This document shows, in pieces, positions 12,512 through 24,606 of a DNA stretch of 64,000 nt (position 1 is the stretch's first letter; each line of letters starts with the position of its first letter). The stretch spans positions 39,024,488-39,088,487 of the forward strand of contig OX381721.1 in assembly GCA_947462335.1 (NCBI GenBank), written 5' to 3'. The notes under the pieces are model-generated. The model worked only from the letters and a program-made list of their open reading frames with translations, did not search any database and was not told where the DNA came from. A program made the position numbers and the translations under genes. The DNA is from Harmothoe impar. Taxonomy: Eukaryota > Annelida > Polychaeta > Phyllodocida > Polynoidae.

Positions 12512-15500
12512 CTGTGAAAGGCAGAAGCTATGGATTAATATATGCAAAAACTAACCCATTAAGGTTGGCATCAGTGCTTTAGTACCCTTTTGTTAGCATA
12601 CCCTTTTCCCGTTTTGTCAGCATATATTTGTCAGTGCTATATATAGCACTATAACACGCTCCCAAAGTGATGACATGATCTAGGAGTGCAGCCCCAGTGA
12701 GTTATTTCCTATGGTTGCATTCGTGCATCATGACAACAAAGGGCATGCTTCAATAAAGCACTATACCGCCTTCAAACTAGAATTCAAAATTGCTTATTAC
12801 ATTTTTGGACTGAAACTTAATAGTTAAGAAAAATGACAAAAAGAAACACAGTGGGCTACCCACCTCTAGCATGAGTTCTGTAGGTGCTTTTGGCTTTTCC
12901 TCCTCCTCCTCGTCGCTGCCTGAGTCACTCGCATCATCCAGGTCTGTGTCGTACTGGTCGCTGTTCTCAAGGTCACCTCTGTACAGGAGCAACAGGGGGA
13001 AAGATAACACATCAAGGGCCAATTATTGCTTCATTCCTTTATGCTACTTATACTTCTTAGTCTTACACCCATTCCCTTTTGCTCATACTACTTGCACTTA
13101 TTCGCCTTTCTGTATACTATTTACACCTGCCCCTCCCCCCTTTCCACGTACTACATACACCCGTTCCCCTTTCCATATACTACTTACACACATCCCCTTT
13201 CCACATACTACTTACACCCATCCCCCTTTCCACATACTACTTACACCCATCCCCCTTTCTACATACTACTTACACCCATCCCCCTTTCTACATACTACTT
13301 ACACCCATCCCCCTTTCTACATACTACTTACACCCATCCCCCTTTCTACATACTACTTACACCAATTCGCTACTTATACTACTTAGTCTTACACCCATTC
13401 CCTTTTACTCATACTACTTGCACTTATTCGCCTTTCTGTATACTACTTACACCTGCCCCTCCCCCCTTTCCACGTACTACATACACCCGTTCCCCTTTCC
13501 ATATACTACTTACACACATCCCCCTTTCCACATACTACTTACACCAATTCCCCTTTATGCTTTTTTCACACTCATCCCTTTCCACATACTTCTTACACCT
13601 GCCCCCATGTCTATATAATAATTTAATACAGCCTCCTTTCTATATACTACTTACATCCGGCCCTTCCCATATACATGTACTGAAGTGTACTTACAAACAG
13701 TCCTTCCCATATATTGCATACACCAGCCCCCATTCCATACACTACTTACAACAAACCCATTTTCTCAATGGATCTGTATACATAACAGAGGTGGTCCTTG
13801 TAATATCATGTGTATAGAATAAACCATTTAAAAGAATTAAATCACCCTCTTTAGGGGAAAAACAGAATATTACAAAACTAGATCATTATATGACACCTAT
13901 TACTTACAGATCCCCTTTAGACATCTTATCCTTCTCTTTGTGTTTGTGATCTGACTCGTCTGGTTTAGCAGAGGCAGAACTTGCCCTTGCCCTGCGGTCC
14001 GCACTCCGCACTTTCCGCTCTCTCTTCTCAGACTTCTGGCATACTGGGGAGGGTTTTCTGGAAAATAATGGAATATATTAACCTAGTGTAAACATGACAT
14101 AGTTTATTTTATCCATTTAACAATAATTTCAATTATTAGATAGCCTGTGGTTCTTTATGGACATCAATTTTGGGTAAGTTCGCCCACATTTAATTTTTCA
14201 AATAAAATTGCAATATATTTTTCAGTGGAAAATCGACAAGAGGTACATGCTTATCAATAGCGTTTGACAACTGGAAGAAATTCAAATCGTCTTTTTTTTT
14301 CGTAAAAATACAAACATTGTAGATCATTTCTTAAATACTAATATTGTAGATCCCGAAGTATACCAATTTACCACTCACTTTACTGTGAAGTCAGGTTGAG
14401 GTTCCAGTTCTAATGGACCCAAGTCTGCATCTCTGTAAATAGAAAGGGGAAATGAACACAGGAACTCAAGCATCCTCTGAATCAAATTCGCACCCATGGT
14501 TACACGAGACCTGGGATGATTTGAATTAGGCAGTAACATGCTTTCAAATTGATACCTGATGGAATACATGGTGCAAATATTGAGCATGTGATTAGGGTAA
14601 GCTGGGACTGTGGCTTATCATGTATAGGTAGATATGGTACTCATTTATTGGTCGATTCTGGCATCAGAAACAAATTCCTTGTTAAAAAGTACCCTCAAGT
14701 CATGTGTCATACAATTTACATATACTTTATTCCATTTCAGGCCAGGAGGTGAGTGTGGGCGAGCAGGTGGGGGTGGGTGAATAAGTGGGTGTTGGGGACA
14801 GTGCCTGGCTGCTTGTGTCTGTCACCTTCTGTCCCCGTCGAAAAGCGAGTACAATGTACGGGCCCCTGGTCCTCCCATGGGCCCTGCTCTCCCAACAACC
14901 CAAGCTCTCCCCACAACCCACGCTCACCCCACGAGCCCCGCTCTCCACATGCAGAAGAGCGTCTTAATTTAGTGTTTTAACCTTGAAGTCAATGGAATCA
15001 GCCATGGCTGAGATTTTGCTTTTACATTACTCTCTATGGAAGGTAAAAAACTAAGTGCATATGAAAAAAATACTTTTTTTATAACAGATTTTTTGACAAG
15101 TTATAGGGAACATAGGAAGGAGATTTTGGTGGCAAAATGTGTCCGACGACTCCTACTTCAAGTTAACAAATTAATTGTGATGCAGGGGTAAGGTGAGGCC
15201 TGTGACATGTCATTTAATATGCAACAAAAACGTCTTGACCTGCATCTCACCCGGCGCATACGACCCAGGTGGGACCTTGATTCAAAGCTATAAGATGTTG
15301 AAGCTATGGGGTTTAGACTATAATTATCCCAAAATATATGATGCATTAATGTAGCCCTGTTGCCTAACTCGCCAAACTTACAGGGTTACTCGCCAGCGCT
15401 GCATTTATGCATCATGACGGTAACAGGCATAGTACAAGTAGGTGTACTCACGTGTCTTGTTTCCTGCGTACGGCCTGCAGCACCACCTGGCGTGTCGGTG

Positions 15501-17333
15501 TGCCAGGGGTGGTCGGTCGCCGACCTCCCGAGGAGTCCGGTCTGCTGACGGGTGGTGCACGCGACGATCGACTAGATGGGCGACTACTGCTGCTGGCTCC
15601 TTCTGGTGGCGATTGTGAGCTATGTAGAAAAAGATTCCGGGACATTAATTGGTATAAGATAAGACGGAAAGTAGAAGAATTACAACTGGTATATCAGTAT
15701 GGAGGATTTCTATTATTTTCTATTATGCTAGTATAGTACAATACTAAAGTAGCATTTTTCAGACTTTTATGATTATTCCAAAGTCTTGGTAAGGATTATA
15801 TATGTAGGGGCTAGGGTTATTCATATGGCGGGTTCTGTTGGACGCTGCATTGCAAACTCTGTCCGAACCCTTCAGTCTGGCAGTTGGTGGCAGCACCTAC
15901 TCCGGTCTTGGGGTATGGATAGAGGTCGCTATAGGCTTCCGGTCTGCGTGTGCGTGCGCAGGCTGGCTGCCTATATATATATAGCCAGCGTCCAATGGTA
16001 CTCGTCGGTTCCTTTTTGTACCTCAGGTAGGGCAAAGACCCACATTCATATCTGCTCCGAGCCTACTCACCTGCTCCGAACTCAGTAGGGAGTTCGCCCG
16101 GATTAGCTACGCCTGTCTAGGTTATCCTGAATAAACCTATATCAGCAACCTGTGCACTTGATCCGAACTGTGTCGACCTTGTTCTTGACTTAATAACATA
16201 TACCAATATTAATGCGAACAAAGTCTCGTTTATTACATATACAAGGGTCAGGTATATACCGTTACTCAAGATTCACTTGTTTTTCATTTGAAGTTATAGA
16301 ATATTGTAAGACTTACCTTTTCTTTTTACCTAAACTGTGTCGGTCGTTCTCCTTATCTGAAACGAGAAACTTGACTTCAGGGATACGCAACAAAAAAACG
16401 ACCCCATCTGCGTGTCTCTCAATTTCTCAGTACAAAATGCTATTGTCACCCTTATCTCTATTCTTTGACTTGTCCATACAATACTTTTTGTCACGTTTTC
16501 TCCATATATACATAATATATTGAATATGGTTCTTGTATTCATCTACCTCCCCAGATGTCAGAAGTCCCCCTCCCGCCCACCATACACACCTCTTTGAACT
16601 ATAGTTTTTAGCCCCCCCCCCCTCACTACTACCAACACGTCCCCCCCCCCCCCGCCATTTTTTTGTTATATGTTTTGTATAATGCTTACCTTCCGGAGGC
16701 AGAATCTCCAAACTAGTGCTGCTTCCTTCCTGTGGTGACGGAAATATAATAATGCACAGGGGTAAATACATTTTGTTCTCCATATGTTATTGTACATCAG
16801 ACATAAGCCAACATTAAAGAGATAAATTGTGTAAATTCAGGTGAATTAAATTGTGTATGTGACGGTCAAATTGAGGTGTGCCTTACTCGTCTAATGACTC
16901 TCTTTTTCCCGCTTGATGTTGGACGACTGTAAAGGCAAAGGGGTTTTAAAAATTAGAAAGATATTTGGTCAATGTTTTTTTTAAATGAACATTTGAAGGT
17001 TATAAACTTCTTTTTTCAAAGACATAATTTTCAAATATTATAAATTAGAATATGCGAAAAGATGAGAAATGTTTTGGGATCAACTTGTTCTGAAATTGTT
17101 TTTAGTACTGAACTTAACTGTGCCAAACTATCTTTCATATTATCATCAAAATAATTATGTTCACTCTGTATGTTTTTCCTTTTTCTCCTGTTTTTGAAGA
17201 GGAATATAAATTAACCATGAAAGATTATCTATCAAAATACATGTCTAACAAACCGTGGGTTGAAAGTTTGGTCGGTCTTGTCCCCATCCAGGATTACCAT
17301 GGAATTGGGTGTCGGGGTCCGGGTCTGCGCCAT
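12454..17333 (-). CDS. glutamate-rich protein 2-like gene (partial, 9 exons, 3' end not found)
   Basis: Nine exons join in phase (17254-17333, 16887-16926, 16690-16729, 16317-16356, 15452-15619, 14379-14432, 13908-14057, 12864-12978, 12454-12511), giving about 248 residues. The product has a Ser/Arg/Pro-rich middle (residues about 55-110), a basic Lys/Arg stretch, an acidic run SDEEEEEKPK and a hydrophobic block APTELMLE-FLDCIYKKEWPIAKNL at the visible C-terminus. That layout, with the final helical block after an acidic run, resembles ERICH2 of other animals; I rate this name at about one in two. The frame staying open through eight splices is strong evidence for a real gene. The next exon must begin with two bases completing an A-initial codon; I could not find it. 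Lies downstream of PDK on the same strand. Confidence 0.75.
12556..12776. mobile_element. TTAA-family miniature element (intronic)
   Basis: Starts taacccattaaggttggcat and ends gcactataccgccttcaaa, with gcattcgtgcatcatgacaa inside; degenerate copy. Confidence 0.6.
12864..12978 (-). CDS. ERICH2-like exon 8 (acidic run)
   Basis: Acceptor ctgtacag, donor gtgggt. Encodes GDLENSDQYDTDLDDASDSG, SDEEEEEKPK and APTELMLE. The acidic run followed by ELMLEF is the main reason for the ERICH2 suggestion. Confidence 0.83.
13025..13760. repeat. 26-bp minisatellite with a higher-order unit, in an ERICH2-like intron
   Basis: Unit catactacttacacccatcc plus ccctttc, about 25 copies. A longer block beginning tacttagtcttacacccatt and continuing through cccgttcccctttcca occurs twice, about 340 bp apart, so there is a higher-order repeat. 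Confidence 0.9.
13908..14057 (-). CDS. ERICH2-like exon 7 (basic)
   Basis: Acceptor ttttccag, donor gtaagt. Encodes KPSPVCQKSEKRERKVRSAD and a KHKEKDKMSKGD end. Highly charged, probably disordered or helical. Confidence 0.82.
14379..14432 (-). CDS. ERICH2-like exon 6
   Basis: 54-nt exon, acceptor atttacag and donor gtgagt, encoding DADLGPLELEPQPDFTV. Confidence 0.8.
15345..15435. mobile_element. TTAA-family miniature element (fragment)
   Basis: Words gatgcattaatgtagccctg, actcgccagcgctgcattta and gcatcatgac mark it; it abuts ERICH2-like exon 5. Confidence 0.5.
15452..15619 (-). CDS. ERICH2-like exon 5 (Ser/Arg/Pro-rich)
   Basis: Acceptor tacatag, donor gtgagt. Encodes SQSPPEGASSSSRPSSRSSR, then a Pro/Thr stretch and RQVVLQAVRRKQD. 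Probably disordered, with many possible phosphorylation sites. GC content is far above the flanking introns. Confidence 0.82.
16317..16356 (-). CDS. ERICH2-like exon 4
   Basis: 40-nt exon, acceptor gtttcag and donor gtaagt, encoding KENDRHSLGKKK; the split codons give D before it and S after it. Confidence 0.77.
16690..16729 (-). CDS. ERICH2-like exon 3
   Basis: 40-nt exon, acceptor caccacag and donor gtaagc, encoding EGSSTSLEILPPE; ends in phase 1. Confidence 0.75.
16887..16926 (-). CDS. ERICH2-like exon 2
   Basis: 40-nt exon, acceptor tttacag and donor gtaagg, encoding RPTSSGKKRVIRR in the only frame that joins both neighbours. Confidence 0.7.
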
Positions 17334-17342
17334 CCTGGCAGT
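17254..17342 (-). CDS. ERICH2-like, first coding exon (CDS from 17333)
   Basis: Acceptor tatcgcag, then ATG at 17333-17331 in a good context (A at -3, G at +4). The frame that fits exon 2 needs the weak donor gtttgt at the end of CCCACG; an alternative donor gtaatc at 17296 would break the frame. Encodes MAQTRTPTPNSM and a short D/K-rich stretch. Confidence 0.55.
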
Positions 17343-17462
17343 CTGCGATAAGATGTAAAAAACATTATTTTTTGTGGGTTTATTGAAGCGCGCTAAAGTG
17401 AAACAAGGACTTCCAGAATGATAAGTATTTCTACTAATATTATAAGGATTTTTTTTTATTAG

Positions 17463-18492
17463 TACCGTAAATTCTCACGTATAAGCCTAACATACACAGC
17501 TGCACCCCCCTCCCTAGGGTGGCCGGAGGGTCCAACTGATCGCCCAGTCTCTATCTGATCCTATGTTAAATGACCCCTTTATGATGTCTTCCTATTTTGG
17601 CTAGGTAGCAGATAAAGACTGCTAGTAAGTTGGTATCAGAAGATATTGAAGGGGTCTATAATATACATGCTGGAATTAGCCATATAAATTGTAATTCATA
17701 ATGTAAATCAGGGGCAATGTTGACAGACCTTCAGATTTTGAGTCTCGTTTGAGCTCTAAAACTGGGTGGTCTCTTGAACCTGTCCTCTGGGAGAATATTC
17801 ACTGGTTGAAGGCAAATCCATGTATCAATAAAATTCTTCTTTTGTTTGAAGCGTCTTGTATGCAGGTATGCTATGGGAAGTCCTATGATTACATGACACA
17901 ATTTTATCTTTAACAGATAAGCCAGCTAAAATTCATAATTTTTTGCTCAATTATTTTTTTAGAAATCTTTAATTGGTAGTTTACGGTAGACTATTGAAAA
18001 TAGAGCTAAATGAGCTGAAAATGATGCATTTGGAATGGAAATGATACAACCTACCACCTGCCAGCGTCAGGGCATCTACTGGGGGTCATATTGGGTGCTT
18101 CCAAAGGTTAATATCATATAATCAGCACTAGAGGGCACCACTGTTGTATTGGTTAAAGAGGGGACCTTTAGTTCACATACTTAACACTGCAGCAGGTACG
18201 TGCTATGACTGAGGAATTGGTACTAGCTGCAGGTCTGAGAAGAACTCAAAACCTGTCAGAAGCTCTGCAGTGGTGAGGCATTTATGATTGAATATATTTT
18301 TTGAAGCAATCATTTTCTCAACGAAACATGACTGGTTTATCAAATGCCCATATTAGGGCTTTAAGTAGATGTATAACACTTGCATATCAGAACGTTTTAA
18401 AAAAATGGTCCGGCCACCCTACCCTCCCCCTTGGGGCAGATCCTATAAACCGCAGTCTGAGGGCTTCTCAGTGATTCCTGGGATTTTCCCAC
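17463..18492. mobile_element. probable 1-kb non-autonomous DNA transposon
   Basis: The left end reads taccgtaaattctcacgtat; the right end read inward is taccgtatgtgggaaa. Inverted words ctccctagggtggccgga (left) and tccggccaccctaccctccc (right) lie about 55-70 bp inside. No open frame of note. Related ends (taagccgcacttgg) occur at 28925-28980. Confidence 0.5.
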
Positions 18493-19039
18493 ATACGGTA
18501 AATGTAATATTGGTTTTCTAAGGGAATGGTTTTATTCATTACAAGAGAGGGAGGGAAAACTTTGTTGATTTTCTGACAGCATAAAATCTTGCTGGGACTT
18601 GGCAGTGTGGCCATGGATGAGTAGACATAGGGCCACAAATAATTGATACCCCCCCCCCCCCCCATCCTGGCCCTGGGCCCTGCGGCCCTTGTAGGATTGT
18701 TGGGTGGTTTTACGGGACCTGGACAACACTCCAACCCCTTGACCATGTCACGTGTAAACATGACATAGGCCTAGGCCAAAGAACTGCTGACAGTGCTATA
18801 ATGACTCACTGATGATTCAGACGATTACAAACGCAAACTTGGCTTGATTCCAATGATATTGTGTATTAGAATTATTATAAAGTGTCATTTATTGGCATAT
18901 TATTGCCAGGACAGGGGGCTTGGTGGATTTTTTTAATTTTTTATTAAACAAATTTTATTCAACTTCATGATATTCGACAGAATGTTGTGTCCTGTATTAC
19001 TTCTGCTTACACTTGGCAACTTCTGTGATTAACAATATA

Positions 19040-19233
19040 CCGTATTCGACGTAATAAGCGCACACCCCCTAATAAGCGCACACCCCCTGTTTTGGGGCGA
19101 TTTTTAAACTAGAAATAACCAAAAATAACCAAAAATATCTCAATTTTTTACCCCAATTAAACTCTTAACTACTATTAAAAGGTGTCCAAAATATTTTTTT
19201 AAGCGCACTGTGCGCTTATTACGTCGAATACGG
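19040..19233. mobile_element. TA-flanked miniature transposon, complete copy (194 bp)
   Basis: Perfect terminal inverted repeats CCGTATTCGACGTAATAAGC flanked by TA on both sides (19038-19039 and 19234-19235). TA target duplication fits the Tc1/mariner group and some others; superfamily is inference. Confidence 0.8.
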
Positions 19234-19235
19234 TA

Positions 19236-19530
19236 GATCTATAGACCAATGCAGCAAGAAAGGGTGACTTTTCAGAAAAGTTGTTGATAAAGTTTTTGAA
19301 CATTTCTGATGTGTGACCAACAAATACATAGATATAACCTCAAAATCCTGCATTTTAAAATACACTATTTGAGAGATAATTGTCCCATAAATCTCCTGAT
19401 ATGAGATTTTTGCAAACTTAGCCAATTACAGACAACTTCATGATGATTCTACTAAAACCAACATAAACACAACTTTATCATGAAAAGGTCACCCTTTCTT
19501 GCTGCATTGCCATTGGACTGGTCTATAGAT
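19236..19530. mobile_element. miniature foldback element abutting the previous one
   Basis: Ends gatctatagaccaatgcagc and its inverse around 19490-19530; the arms share aatgcagcaagaaagggtga, with an 11-bp insertion in the right arm. Confidence 0.7.
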
Positions 19531-20147
19531 ATGTGATTTCATAAATATTTTACATAATAATTTTATGCGAGATCCATATTGTTGAATATAGTTCGTGTAG
19601 GAAATGTTCTACTATAGATTATAGTCTATAATGACTATATACAACCGGATCCTGCCATGGGACTGGTTGGTCTGGGGAGTTGATGAGTGTGAGCGTGCAT
19701 ATGAAGGGGTTGGTTCAGGCATTGGTTGTACTGTAGGCCTACAATCTATCATGGCGAATTTGGGATCTTAGCAATATAGAGTTGGGGGATCATAATCTTA
19801 GCAATATAGGGGTGGGGGATCATAATGAAAAACATGAACTGATGATGAAGAATATCTAAAATGAAATTTTTATGAATAGGTCTCCAAATTATTTAATATC
19901 ACTAAAAGTAGATCTAGTCTACATCATGTTGATCATGTAAGTGTCATTGATCACATCTAAATGTTAACATACGACAGATACTGAGCTTGTGAAGGATTCG
20001 CTGAAAGTTCTGCTGAAAGTCTGAATTAAAACGAAAACAATAAAACTGACAGTCAGTGACACTCACGGAATGACACACTCACACAGGCCAAGACGAGATA
20101 GCGTCCCTGGTTACAACAAACTTCAAGTCGACTCTTCATAAACTCAC

Positions 20148-20350
20148 CAATGATAATCGTTATTCACTGGTTCTGTATGTAGGATATTAACTTGAGATCA
20201 ATTTCCTTCGCTCCTGGTAGCTTTCCGCTCTTATCACATTCGCCAATGGCTTCTTACCGAGAGAAATTCATGTCAGAACTAAAAACAAATTCTGACATGT
20301 CCACCATTTTGGATTCCAATGCATTCAGGAGATAGTCTCGTATATACTAC
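20148..20350 (-). other. possible 5' untranslated exon of the ERICH2-like gene
   Basis: A strong donor ATTG|gtgagt reads on the minus strand at plus 20142-20147, and a GC-richer stretch (20510-20580) that could hold a promoter lies upstream. The first coding exon begins with an acceptor, so an upstream exon must exist; this is the best candidate I see. Confidence 0.3.
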
Positions 20351-21456
20351 GACCTAGATGTCACGAGGACACTAGATGATAGTATAACTATGTAAATTCA
20401 TATTCGATCAAATATACATTTCATCATGCCGAATACTTAATCAAATATGCAAACCTCACTCCGATATAGATTTAAATACTAAACAGAAGTGACTAGTTCG
20501 TATTTTAACCGGGTATGGCGCCACCTGTAGGTTGGCAGGTTCCCGCCACTCCCATCCCGTGGCGCACCTGAGCTGAAAGCTTCTATAGTGCACACATATA
20601 ATTGACTGTAGGTAGTAGGCCCATAGGGGAATATCTAAGAAATATATTGCAAATAGGAAGTGAACACTGATTTAGTGATGAAGCAGAGAATTAGAATGTG
20701 AAACGAACCCCCTACTCAGAGACACTCGGTATCAGAGGAATGAGTTACCCATTTACTGAAGGTTACTGAGTTACAGCACATACGGTATTAAGTATTTAAC
20801 AAGATGACATGGGCAGTTCATGACAATTAAGAAAATGGAGGTGCTACGGAGGCGGGGAAGGACTCAGAGAACTATCTCATTAATTACTGATGAAATGGTG
20901 ATTCACGGATTAAATATTCAGATTGAAGCAGGGCAGGGCGAAAATCAAAGGATCAATTGGACAACTCGCCCCCTCTTCGTTTAACAAGAAGAACAAGACA
21001 CATGACTTAACTGTTTCAGGGAATTTTTAATTCACATTGTTTATTTCAATTGCCTGGTAATAACTGGTTTTATAATTCCTTCCTTTCGCTTCTCATCTGT
21101 CGTTGTAGTAATCCTCTCCACCTACAATGAGATAACATGTAGGCTACATGTTATCTCAATAGACTCTGGTCGCGCCCATATATGGTATACTCGGCAATGC
21201 AAGATATGATTACAATGGCACTTTTATATGTATAATCACACCAAAAAAAAAATTTCACACGCCTTTTTTTTAATGTTTTTTTTTTTTTTTTTTTTTTAAA
21301 TTCACCTAAAGTTTCTTTGCCGCGGCATTGCTCATCACAGCATGGGATAAAAACACGTTCCTTAACTCTGGCACCTCTAAACACTGCTCCCCACCCAGCA
21401 TTACCCTAAAAAATATATCTACAATGACGTTCTGGTTCACATTTGGGTATCAATGT
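20351..21456. other. intergenic, no gene seen
   Basis: AT-rich; a T-rich run near 21265-21300. Confidence 0.5.
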
Positions 21457-21610
21457 CAACCCTTTAAGGACTGCATAGTAGGCCTACTTTAATGCACTAT
21501 ATCCTTTGTTGTCAACACTTGGATAGTTACTCACCATGGCTGCATAATTAATACAGTATGGCGACATGGGGCATATTGCACCAAAGCACTATGCGGTCCT
21601 TAAAGGGTTA
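21457..21610. mobile_element. TTAA-family miniature element
   Basis: Terminal inverted aaccctttaaggactgcata and tatgcggtccttaaagggtt; internally deleted copy. Confidence 0.7.
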
Positions 21611-22829
21611 GAGTTCTGGCACTGTGTGTTGGTCATTTTTACATTTTCTATAATGATAATAATAACAAAGATTGACTGTGCCATAAATATACGGGCTATG
21701 GCCACATACCCTAATGATGTTTCTTTATGATAATTACCCTCATACTATATGCACAATAATTATAATCCAAAAAGTAAACAATTTCATAAATTATGTAGCA
21801 GACAAACTGGAAACCTTTACTTCAGTAGCTGTTGATATTTAGTTTGAACACATTTTTTTCTCAAATTCTGGCTCTCTAGACAAATACCGATAACGGAGCA
21901 AACGGAGCAGTAAATACAATAATACTCAAATGTATTCAACGCGGTATAATCAGAAATACAGAAGATGTGGAAGCAACTCAAGCACTAAGGTTCATAGGAA
22001 AAATAGAAAAAAAACACTTTGCGTTTAAAGGCTTTAGTATTCTCAAATAAACGCTGGTCTTTTATAAGCGCCAGGGGTAATTAATTGCGGAGGGCTTAAA
22101 TACGACAGTAGAGTAGATGGGGTTTCTAAAGAGAGGGAAGACTGGAATCGTAACAAATACTTTACTGAGGCAAACTATCATTGGACATGTATGTTGATAA
22201 CATAATGAAATCAATACCATGTAATACTGTAAAGACCATCAAGATATCATAGGTGGGAAATAGAAGTCTTTACGCATTAGACAGAAAACCAAGCTGGTCC
22301 CATATTGCCGCAGATATCAGTAGGTAGTCAAGTTTGTACAAGATAAGGTCTAAACCGTCCATCCCTACACAACACATATCGGTAGGAACACGCACCATTT
22401 TATGTAGACGAGTGAAAGTCACACCGAGACTTGACAGCTATCCAGGGAAACAGGATTCGGTACAAGGAGATATAATTCAAGAGTTGCCCTTTCTAAACAT
22501 TTTTTCTGAGGATAAATACTTCAATAGTTGACTTAAGTTGATATTCCTACCGTACAGCTTGGTGTACTAATTTGTGATGTGAGATCCATTGCAACTTTCA
22601 CACACGATGACAAAAGTGAGTTTAAAATATATTTTAGGTTACATCGTGGAGGAGAGCCGTTTTTTCGTTTCCTGTCGATGAAAACTCTGAAAATATATTT
22701 TTAGTGATGGTGTTTTACAATATATGTCGTGCTATGATTAAATGCACATCCTTTCTATTTACTGTTAACTGTTTCTCACGCACACTAGTGAAACAATCGC
22801 CACTATAGCCTAACTGTCTGTAAGTATCT

Positions 22830-23142
22830 TTAACCCTTTAAAGGTAGTATAATGCCTTAGTCCTCAAAGGGTTATGCCTTATCTATGTGACTAGGTATGT
22901 GATTTGGCACAAGTGTATTTCTACCTCTCCTCACAAAATACCTACCTCCCTACTCCCTATAAGTGGGACACTCTGCTCTAGCCATCATGATACAAGAATG
23001 CAGCCCTTGTGCGCTATTCTGCCTACAGGCTTAACACATAGCCGAAAGGTCGCGGTAATGCACCAATGACGCGCTGAAGTAATGCTTCATGACAACGAAT
23101 GATCATGAAGCCTTGAGGCATCATGCCATCATTAAAGGTTCA
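22830..23142. mobile_element. TTAA-family miniature element, rearranged
   Basis: Starts ttaaccctttaaaggtagta and contains catgaagccttgaggcatca and catcattaaagg; possibly two overlapping fragments. Confidence 0.5.
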
Positions 23143-24099
23143 AAAGGGAGATTAACAACTTTCCACCCAAATCTTAGTCAATTTAATCAAAGGGAATACA
23201 ATTATTAAATTGCCCCCATACTTGTTTATTTTGTGCTTTTCTTCATAGCTATTTTCACCTCTTTATGTTAAACACACATGTAACTGGTTATCTAACCAGT
23301 CTAGTTGCTAACTCAAAAACTATTTCTCCCTGTATATAATATAGATAACATTGAGTGTCTTCTTACACTGTAGATTTAACATTGCATTGATCATGTTTTA
23401 ATAAACACAGAGCAAAGATTATACATTACATGTATGCTTTGTAAACTAAAATAAATCATACCACAATAACAAAACCCACTTAATGTTCTCTCGTGACCCA
23501 AGTCTAAGGAAACTAAAAAGTTGGTTAGAAATAATCGATCTAAATTGAAATCAAATCAACAAATGTATAATAAATGATATGGCGTATTTTTACTCTAACA
23601 ACTAGGCATACATACATACTGAATGGGTTATGCATTTACTTAATAGTATTATATTACAAACAAAACATCAGGAACATGTCAATATTAGTAACTGTATATA
23701 CACAAGATATCTAATAATATAATATAATAATAAGGTCTGATCCACGGACAAGCTATGCTGCATGAGCCATGCAAACACTATCAAGTCCAGCTAGTCTCGC
23801 CTTTCCATATCTATGACCATGGCTTATCATCTACAGTCCTTTCTACTGCTGAGCATTGATTGGGTTAAAATCTCTAACAGTGTGTACATCATAATCACTG
23901 TATTTCATACTTTCATCTGTTTAAACAACACAAATACATTTAGTACATGTTCTTCTCAATTCTGAATTAATTTGCGCAATTTGAGAGGACTCAAGAGTTA
24001 TTAAAGAGGACTCAAGAGTGTCAAGTTACAAAACCACCGGCCATCACATTTTATTATTTACATTTGTGTGATCCACACCCCTTCCTTCCCTCCCTCTTA
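23143..24099. other. intergenic, no gene seen
   Basis: AT-rich spacer between the 3' end of PDK and the rest; no supported exon. Confidence 0.5.
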
Positions 24100-24606
24100 C
24101 AATAGTCCTCATTTTATTTAAATTAATACAAAGCACCAACACCCAAACTATTTCTCGCAAATGTTGACTCAGTCACTCTACGCCAATTCAATATACTCTC
24201 AGCTGGACCATGTCAAACAAACATTGGGCTCTGACGTCATACACACAGGTTCTTACGTCATTGACACATGTTCCGACGTCACAAACACGAAGATGTCGTC
24301 ATAAGTAGATACTAGTTCTGACGTGAACACATCTCTGACGTCATAGCGCGGGCTGACATCATAAATACAGATGCTGACGAGTGACGTCATGAACACAGCT
24401 TTGATGTCACACATAGAGGTTAAACCTGACAGACAAAAAATCCTGACATCAGGATAAAAACAGTTCTTGACAGTACGTCACAAGCTGACGTCACATTCAC
24501 AAGCCCAGACTTTCTCCAGATACACTTTAGCAGCGGCAGTAGTAGTATTGGTCAGTGATGATATTTAAATTATATTTTGGCGATGCGCTGGTCTTCTCCT
24601 TAGAAA
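24100..24606 (-). other. PDK: PDK 3' untranslated region (predicted)
   Basis: Follows the PDK stop. On the minus strand AATAAA-like signals occur near 24112-24118 and 24050-24057, so polyadenylation near 24100 or 24030 is likely. The interval contains the CRE-like cluster listed separately. The end is inferred. Confidence 0.5.
24229..24495. promoter_or_regulatory. cluster of CRE/ATF-like sites (TGACGTCA)
   Basis: Perfect TGACGTCA occurs at 24232, 24336, 24382 and 24486. Close variants occur at 24253, 24274, 24294, 24319, 24354, 24402, 24444 and 24473. Spacing is about 20-50 bp and many copies share a preceding cacag or ttct word, so the array probably arose as a degenerate minisatellite. Binding by CREB/ATF/bZIP factors is inference. 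Confidence 0.6.

Noticed and set aside
13025..13817. Long plus-strand frames rich in Tyr/Thr/His/Pro
   Set aside because: Translation of the 26-bp minisatellite within an intron of a minus-strand gene.
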